Part shown: in pieces, positions 24,550 to 64,000 of the stretch
How the letters are laid out: the number at the start of each line of letters is the position of its first letter
Numbering within the stretch: the first letter of the stretch is position 1
NCBI GenBank assembly: GCA_951799405.1
Contig: OX637333.1
Location: forward strand, 11,965,960 to 12,029,959
Direction: 5' to 3'
Length of the DNA stretch: 64,000 nt
Source: Agapetus fuscipes
Lineage: Eukaryota > Arthropoda > Insecta > Trichoptera > Glossosomatidae
The notes under the pieces: generated by a model
The model's input: the letters and a program-made list of their open reading frames with translations, nothing else
Told to the model about the DNA's origin: nothing
The model's database searches: none
Translations under genes and position numbers: made by a program

Positions 24550-24720
24550 GTCACATCATCATCATCATTGGCACGACCTCCCTCAGCAACCGCTGCCAGC
24601 GCTGTCTATCCAACGTCTTCCTCTTCCAGTCCCACATTCCCACTGCACTGCTATCCGCCACCACTCCATCCAGCCATCTTGAACGTGGTCTTCTCACTGT
24701 CCGCCGTCCGATTGTGATGA
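24550..24720 (-). mobile_element. LINE C-terminal fragment
   Basis: In minus-strand translation RTVRRPRSRWLDGVV followed by RWQRLLREVV is the basic RPR-x-RW-x-D tail of non-LTR retrotransposon proteins. Similar decayed tails are at 32400-32655 and 61735-61950. Confidence 0.6.
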
Positions 24721-25628
24721 ATATAAATTAGGCTGCTGAACCATATTTTCCATTATTGCGTCATCTACAAATAATTGAAAATATTCCAGCGACGTTAAAA
24801 TTTTAATGGATTGTAAAAAACTGGCAGTGCACGTTGTGTCGGGGATATCCAAGTCACGGTGTCGCCAGCGTACTTCTGTCCGCAACGAATGGGCCTGATG
24901 TTGTCCATCACCTTCCACCGCATTTGCTTCTTCCTCCTGGTCAACATCACTAGGTGCCTGAAAAGAAATAAATAGTTACGTTTATAATATCATCCACAAA
25001 TAAAATAGAAATTGGAACCATTGAAAACCTATTTTAGAGGACTTAAGTCAATGTCAATGCAGTACAATCTATGATTAATTATAAAGATACGAGTATAAAG
25101 GTACCGATTTATAGTTAATTTGTTGAGATATATTTTGAATAAAATGAGGATTTTTTAATAGATAAACAAAAAAATAAAATACCAACGTTTATTTCAATGG
25201 GCATCCCAATTATCTGGCTCAACTCGTCTGCAGCCATCTCCTGGTCACCGTTTTCGATCCTTGGCTCCCCCCAGGTTGTAATTTCGTCATCTTCATCTTC
25301 AAGTTCTACATCTGATGCATTTCCATTCAAACACATATTAATCTCTCAAATAAAGTAAAACATCTGAAAAAATAAAATAGTAAGGCGGTTAAAAATGACC
25401 TCAAAATCCTGTGTATGTTCAAACCATTGTTATTTTGTATACAAAAAAAGTAATAAAAAACATAGAACTTGCTACAAATTATATCCTGTTGAATAGTTTA
25501 TGAACTAAGGAACACGCTAAAAATGATTTTTTCAATTAAATGTATAATTACCTTGAAAATTGACGATTTCGAGGGGAAGAATTGTCAGAGTTGAAACGCA
25601 AGCCGGCTTGACAGTTGACAGCATGCTT

Positions 25629-26220
25629 AGGAATCTTCCATACAACGCTATTGACCACCAAGCTTCCTTACTCTACCAGTAGATGCTGCTTTATTGGTTC
25701 TTGTCCAAAATAATAGTAGGAAACTACTATTTGGTATTACCGATATTCCCTTGACAGCCAAAATGGCGCCCACAGATAACGCTTGCTTGGCGTGGGGTCG
25801 TAAGTTTTTAACCGTTGAATGCTGTTTTTGGCTGTTTTCACAGGCGTTAAATTGTGCAAAAAGTTATTTGAAAAGAATATAATACTTTGTGCGTGAAAAA
25901 AGTGCGTGAAAATGGTGTATTGGTGGCCTGGTGCCGGACAACGTATTTCCGTCGTAACCTCAAAAAAAATTCGTTCACAAATATAAGACATTAATAAAGT
26001 AAAAAAAACCTTCATGTTTTTGTTACGTTCCAGCTAAAAAATACTAGTGCCTCTAAATAAAGTTTAATTGACATCAAACTTTCAAAATGATTTACATTAT
26101 TTTAACTTAATTTGCCAAAACCTTAATTACCTTAATTTAGCTTAAAACCAAAATGTAGTTCGGTGTATTATTTAAGAATGTATATTTGTGTAAACTTGTA
26201 TATTTTATCTTAAAAGAAAT
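25629..26220 (-). repeat. Repeat copy, inverse of 20270-20837
   Basis: See the partner copy. The two are about 5 kb apart in inverted orientation and nearly identical, so they could pair in a long transcript or promote inversion of the intervening DNA. Confidence 0.8.
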
Positions 26221-26649
26221 AAATTTTGAAAACAAAAAAAAAACTTTTATTTGACATGACCTCACCATTAGTTTCCTATAATATCAAAAATATTTTAAAT
26301 AAATTTTAGGTATAAGTGTATACATTCCATAATATTATCAAAAGCTTCCGTAATCTCCCCAGAGGTGGCTAAGATTCTGGCATTCCCACTTTTTTTTTTA
26401 AGTGGGATCTCTATAAACCTATAATACTCTATGGTTGACAGACGTTATGGCGGTTAAAATGCAGGCAGGAAACATAAAGAAAAAATATAATGCTGTAAGC
26501 ACAACGTTGCAGCAATATTGCAATAAACTTATTTTGTCATATTTGACATGACAATATAAATTTAAGTACAAATCAAACTTGCAGCAAACTGACCTGCTAT
26601 CTGGGAATGTATATATGAAAGAAAAAAATTGTAAAAATAATTATAAACA

Positions 26650-26900
26650 TTTTTAGTGTTGATCTGTTAACACAGTGAAAGTCCATTTTTATAAATATTT
26701 AAAAATATAAATGGTAAAACATTGTTTTAATTCACTTTATTCTTTTTTTTTTTTTTGCTCGAATATTTTCGCCTAATGAGGCATCTTCAAGAGCAGAATG
26801 GCTAAAAATGGCGAAAATATTCGAGCAAAAAAAAAAAAAATAATAATAAAGTGAATTAAAACAATGTTTTACCATTTATATTTTTAAATATTTATAATTA
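26650..26900. repeat. Fold-back element with hammerhead-like centre
   Basis: Arms of about 85 bp starting TAAATATTTAAAAATATAAA are inverted around 26795. On the minus strand the centre reads CTTGAAGATGCCTCATTAGG followed by CGAAAAT (26761-26790), with a GCCT-CATT-AGGC hairpin between GAAGAT and GAAAA. This is the form seen in Penelope-like terminal repeats. The left flank TTAACACAGTGAAAGTCCA recurs near 31060-31085 in inverse and, diverged, near 12985. Confidence 0.55.
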
Positions 26901-27841
26901 TAACACATTGAAAAAGAAGAAAGTATTTATAACATAGATGTAATTTATAATCAATTGTTGTAATGTAATTTAGTTGTGCTATTTGAAGTTTTTTTTTAAA
27001 TAAAATATGTTTAACCATCTTCAATTGTTTTTATTTACTTCGCCAACTGAGTAGAAAAGTAATAATATAGAATGATGTTATTATGATAGTTTAGTATTGT
27101 CTAGACACGTAGGGTAGTTACTGGCACTATCCATCGTTTCGTATAAAAATAATACTACTTGGTTACATTTTTTTTGTTCTAAGACCGCTCTCTATAAACC
27201 TACATACTCTGTGAGCGTGAAACCCAGCTTGAATTTGATCCTTTCTGGGATCAGTATTTGCATCATTATTTTAAAATACCCTAGATATAACTAATCATTT
27301 TTTTAATACCTACCTAACCAATGTTTCGAAATACATAGGTTTAAAAATAGGAAATTTGTAGGTTTGCCACACTAAATGTTTAATTTTTCCGATCAGATTT
27401 TTCTGTCCTTGACGAAAATAAGCCATTATTCCAGGCATTTCCCGTAATGTCAAGCGAATTCAAAAGCATCAAGATATTACACACGATTGCGAAATCGTGA
27501 TGAAATTCAAACTGACACAAAATAATTCTGAGAATGCCGTGAAATAAACGCACAAAGTTTGAATTTTGACAATCCCCGCTAGGGGCATTTAACCTGCAAC
27601 GATCCGTTTTCACAATTTTCGCGTAATATTATTTTTGTAACTCGTTACGCCCTTGCGCTAAAATTTGCGTCACTCAGTCAGCTGAATTCTATTTCTACAT
27701 CTATGTATCCGAATTCACTGTTTTGTCAATAATTAAGCTAGCCAGATACTGTTTTCGTCTCAGCTGCGGGCGGTCGTTCCTGCTCTTTTCTTCTCTGACA
27801 AGTGAACGCTACACATTTGAAATTCAAAATTAATTTTCAAA

Positions 27842-61323
<33,482 letters not shown>

Positions 61324-61384
61324 TGCCACACACTGACCCAACAATACTATACAGCTTTTATTTTGAGTCTTAAGTTCAAAGTTA

Positions 61385-61390
61385 AATAAA
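61385..61390 (+). terminator. Probable GMPR polyadenylation signal
   Basis: AATAAA, 62 bases after the GMPR stop codon. Confidence 0.6.
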
Positions 61391-61449
61391 TAGACGATAC
61401 TTGTGGGCAGATGACATCATAATCAAATGTTTTACAACATCATCATTGA

Positions 61450-61725
61450 CCGGTCTGTAGTCTAGTAGTTAATGCTATGGACTCATTATCGGAAGGTCAT
61501 GACTTTTTTTCCTGACGGAGCACAATTTTTTATTAAATTGCTCTTTGCTGGGCTGAAAACTTCACTTGCCTTTAGCAAAGACCGGTCGCCAAAGGTTCAT
61601 CCAGCCTTTTAGCCATTGGGTCTTGCTTGAAAATCGGCGTTTGGTATAGCGACGACTAAGTTTGCAGAGTACTCTTGAGGTGTGTTTCACACAAAAACAG
61701 CGTTCACCAAATAATTCATCCTAAA
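61450..61725 (+). mobile_element. tRNA-derived SINE (family 2)
   Basis: Head GTCTAGTAGTTAATGCTATG, body GCTCTTTGCTGGGCTGAAAA, end AACAGCGTTCACCAAATAAT. It follows the GMPR polyA signal. Confidence 0.75.
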
Positions 61726-61734
61726 ATTATTATC

Positions 61735-61955
61735 ATCATCAATGGTATGACAACCTGGGGTGGGTCCTGTCCTCCTTGATCAATCACAGCCACTGTTGCC
61801 TATCCAACGTTTTCCTCCTCCGGTCCCGTACTCCTACTGGATGACGTCTACTTCCACTCCTCTAGCTACCTAATCAGGGTCTTCCCCCACTGTCCTACAC
61901 TCCTTTGGGTCCGTCATCACAACCATTTTTTCCAGCCTCCAATGGTCCATTTTCT
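61735..61955 (-). mobile_element. Decayed LINE C-terminal fragment
   Basis: Similar in the plus-strand reading CCTCCTTGATCAATCACAGC ... CTATCCAACGTTTTCCTCCT to the fragments at 24550 and 32400. Confidence 0.5.
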
Positions 61956-62145
61956 GGATATGAATGAAATTATTTGCAGTCAGTGGATTCAAAAATCAAA
62001 AAAATATTTGAGAAATCCTATTCTGTTTTTTAAGATGGTTTTATTTTACTGTTGTATTATCATGATGATGAATATAGTTTATTCATTAAAGAGCGATCTA
62101 TACCTACCTAAATACTGTTTTCAAGAAATTAAATGATGAAATCTC

Positions 62146-62378
62146 TTCCCTTGACTTATAGGTTGGTATAAGGCTGACCATCCATGCTGTAAAAATGGTT
62201 CATTTTGCCAATGCCACCCCTGTTTTGGGGAAGGTCGGCAAAAGTTGAAAGGCTTATGTTCATTTGAGGTTTGATTTTTGAATTAAAGTACACAAGCAGC
62301 ATTAGTAAGTGCGAACTTATGCATTTAATATTAATTTTAAATGTTAATATTTTATCTTTGCAACTTAGATTGTAGATT
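62146..62378 (+). mobile_element. Solo family-A tail copy (SINE-like)
   Basis: From TTCCCTTGACTTATAGG to TTAGATTGTAGATTATAGAT. Confidence 0.8.
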
Positions 62379-62719
62379 ATAGATCTAGTTTTAGTTTTTT
62401 CATATTTTATCAAAAGCATCTAACAGTTGCCAAAAGCAAACGGAGGATAAAGGTGCCCCGTCACTTCGAGCCTTGAAAATGTTCCCCGCTCGAAGGAATG
62501 AAACGGCGGCAGACAAAATTACTGCAAATATAACATGGTCTAACCCGAAAGTAACTATATCATCTATGATTGAGTGTTTTTCTGACAAATTCAATGATTT
62601 TTAATGAATTGTTTTTAAAATGTTGAAATGTCATCTGCCCCTGAGTACCGTCAACTAATTGCAAGGCAATTTCTCTGAGGTTAGGTTCAATATTCATACT
62701 CTATAGTATCTAGATTATC

Positions 62720-62930
62720 AGCAGGAACTTTGTGAAAGTTAAATTTTGTAAATTTAAATAAAACAACTTTGATAGAATTCACTTTAAGTTGATTTTGGAC
62801 ACCACCAGTTTTGGAAGAACCAGGTTCTATTTACACCTGAAGATGAAAGGTACTGCTTCTCCCGAAACTGGTTGTGTACAAAATAAACTCAAAGAGTGAA
62901 TCTTACCAAAAATTGAATTTTATTTAAATG
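62720..62930 (+). repeat. Possible Penelope-type terminal repeat
   Basis: CCTGAAGATGAAAGG (62836-62850) and CCCGAAACTGGTTGTG (61 to 76 of the same line) with poor stem potential between them; flanked by TTAAATAAAACAAC and AAAATTGAATTTTATTTAAA. Weak. Confidence 0.35.
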
Positions 62931-63650
62931 CATATTGATACTCTATGTTATTCTATCAGTTTCCACTCTGAATAATGCACTTTTTCGCGCTTTGCAACAT
63001 TTATTTTTATGTTTACATTTCAAAATATTTTGTACTTTTTCTTCAATTTATTAAAATAAGAGCATGTCCAGATAGAGCGTTCGTTCTGCAGATACTAATG
63101 CTATATACATCCCGTCCAGATGCTGCCGCTAGTCTTCTTAGTGCGCGTGCAACATGCTGGACTCTCGTCTTGCGTGTTTTGTGTGCGAGCGCCGAGTTGA
63201 GATATTTGAGCGCAATTGTTGCGTCCTGTGGTACGCGGGAGTCCATGGCGAGTAGACATACCTGATGAAATGGAGCAGGATAACTTTGATACGGAACTTT
63301 TTATGACGTTTTATGTGTAGGAGCGTACGTAAAATGCAGTATTAAGATGCAATGTAATTTGAATGACGTGAGGGTGGGTACTCCGGCGGTTCAATTTATA
63401 AAAAAACACTTCATCTGTAAAGGCTCTTAGTGTGAAGCCAAATCGATGCTTCAAAAATCAAATACTATTTTTATTTTTTATGACTGTTCTCAAGATGCTT
63501 CCTTGAATTGTTTGCATGTGATTTGGTCTAAAATATTCAAAGACGTTTTTCTCAATGTTGTACCAAAAGTTAAAAACCAAAATCAGTACTTCTTATTTAC
63601 CTACCTACTATAATAATAATAATATCAGGCTAATTTCTTTTAAATTACAA
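62931..63650. other. Unassigned sequence
   Basis: A 67-codon minus-strand frame (63246-63043) in a locally GC-rich block has no motif I recognise. Otherwise nothing is seen. Confidence 0.3.
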
Positions 63651-63651
63651 A

Positions 63652-63705
63652 TGATAAGAGAGCGCCGTTTTTGTGTGTGTCACACCTCAAGGGCCCTCTC
63701 CGATC
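63652..63705 (-). mobile_element. SINE family-2 end fragment
   Basis: GAGAGCGCCGTTTTTGTGTG, then GTCACACCTCAAGGGCCCTC is the inverse of the family-2 SINE end (compare 59660-59700). Confidence 0.55.
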
Positions 63706-64000
63706 ATGGATAAGACTTTCTAAAAAGGTGTGTCTTGAGCGCTCCGCGAAATACATCCACAGATTTGGAGTTCTTCACTCCGGGTGGCAGTCTGTTTCAC
63801 TCCACCGGACCCGCAACACGGAAAGCGCGGTCTCCGAAATTTGTACGAATCTGACGGCGTGGCTGAACCAAATTGACTACTCCATCGCCCGCGGATCTGA
63901 GTGTCTGCCTCCTCACACCCATCTCAACAGGCAACATCATGTCAGTCAAATAAGGTGGAGCCAAGCCATTGATGGCTTTATATACCATCACACAAACACG
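63695..64000 (-). mobile_element. LINE RT C-terminus (CR1/L2-like), continues off the window
   Basis: Minus strand: VYKAINGLAPPYLTDMMLP, then FGDRAFRVAGPVEWNRLP and LKTHLF, the classic end of CR1/L2-type ORF2. It enters from beyond the right edge and stops near 63720. Confidence 0.8.

Larger units (their letters stand above)
24226..26605 (-). mobile_element. piggyBac-like transposon remnant
   Basis: Ends CCCAGATAGCA (24226-24236) and TGCTATCTGGG (26595-26605), with loosely matching subterminal CTTGCAACAAGTTTGAT-type motifs, enclose a decayed minus-strand gene. One exon-like piece (about 25336-25187) is acidic (DVELEDEDDEITTW); after an intron-like gap a second (24950-24735) contains SLEYFQLFVDDAIMENMV and NLYS, which resembles the start of the piggyBac (PGBD) transposase domain, where TP-x2-YF-x-LFF-x-D and TN-x-YA are typical. 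The catalytic core is absent; a LINE fragment (24560-24720) abuts it. No TTAA duplication is visible, so the class rests on the protein motif. Confidence 0.5.

Noticed and set aside
24226..26605. Host gene with two exons on the minus strand
   Set aside because: The second exon-like block carries piggyBac-type motifs and the whole is bounded by inverted ends, so a transposon remnant fits better.
63043..63246. Small minus-strand protein of 67 codons in a GC-rich block
   Set aside because: No motif, no splice or expression signal, and the region is surrounded by repeats; not supported as a gene.

Overview
The window is arthropod nuclear DNA, most likely from an insect. It is AT-rich, has spliced genes with very long introns, and carries an insect-type endogenous Ty3/gypsy element with an envelope gene, hAT, piggyBac-like and Penelope-like elements, several LINE families and tRNA-derived SINEs. 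I cannot name the species or order. Two host genes are present, both on the + strand: an intronless CDS for the complex I subunit NDUFA10/ND-42 (6754-7965), and a GMP reductase gene in nine coding exons spread from 27842 to 61323. The GMPR exons sum to 1,041 bp (346 codons plus stop) in 33.5 kb, so about 97% of the gene body is intron, and most recognisable intron content is transposon-derived.

Layout. 1-3700: a nine-unit minisatellite and unassigned DNA. 3747-5077: a 3' LINE fragment with its tail. 5088-6224: an interspersed repeat and a TAA-flanked MITE. 6754-7965: ND-42. 8312-8511: an assembly gap. 8512-18500: a broken endogenous gypsy element with env; its pol is split by a 3.5 kb hAT element that itself holds a LINE, which is interrupted by another truncated LINE copy. 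18576-20245: a long-TIR element. 20270-26605: a LINE (minus strand) with a single nonsense codon, and a piggyBac-like remnant. 27842-61323: GMPR. 61450-64000: SINE and LINE remnants.

The most structured part is GMPR intron 4 (40502-53237). A 15-bp minisatellite array there was entered by an LTR-type element with 5-bp target duplication GACAC. That element has no visible coding region; its interior is three stacked minisatellites (40, 24 and 25 bp units). Its 5' LTR was entered by a 2.4 kb hAT element with a transposase ORF (8-bp duplication CTGATAAG), and the end of that ORF was entered by a 243-bp hAT-type MITE (8-bp duplication CAGTACAC). Order of insertion can be read from the sequence alone.

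A recurrent theme is a roughly 250-bp unit that starts TTCCTTGACTTATAGG and ends in GATTA/TAGAT repeats. It forms the 3' end of several LINE copies and also occurs alone, about 19 times in 64 kb, which suggests a SINE/LINE pair sharing a 3' tail. Several hammerhead-like cores (CTGANGA, hairpin, GAAA) lie in or near Penelope-like and other retroelement remnants. All assignments rest on reading motifs by eye; no database search was made.
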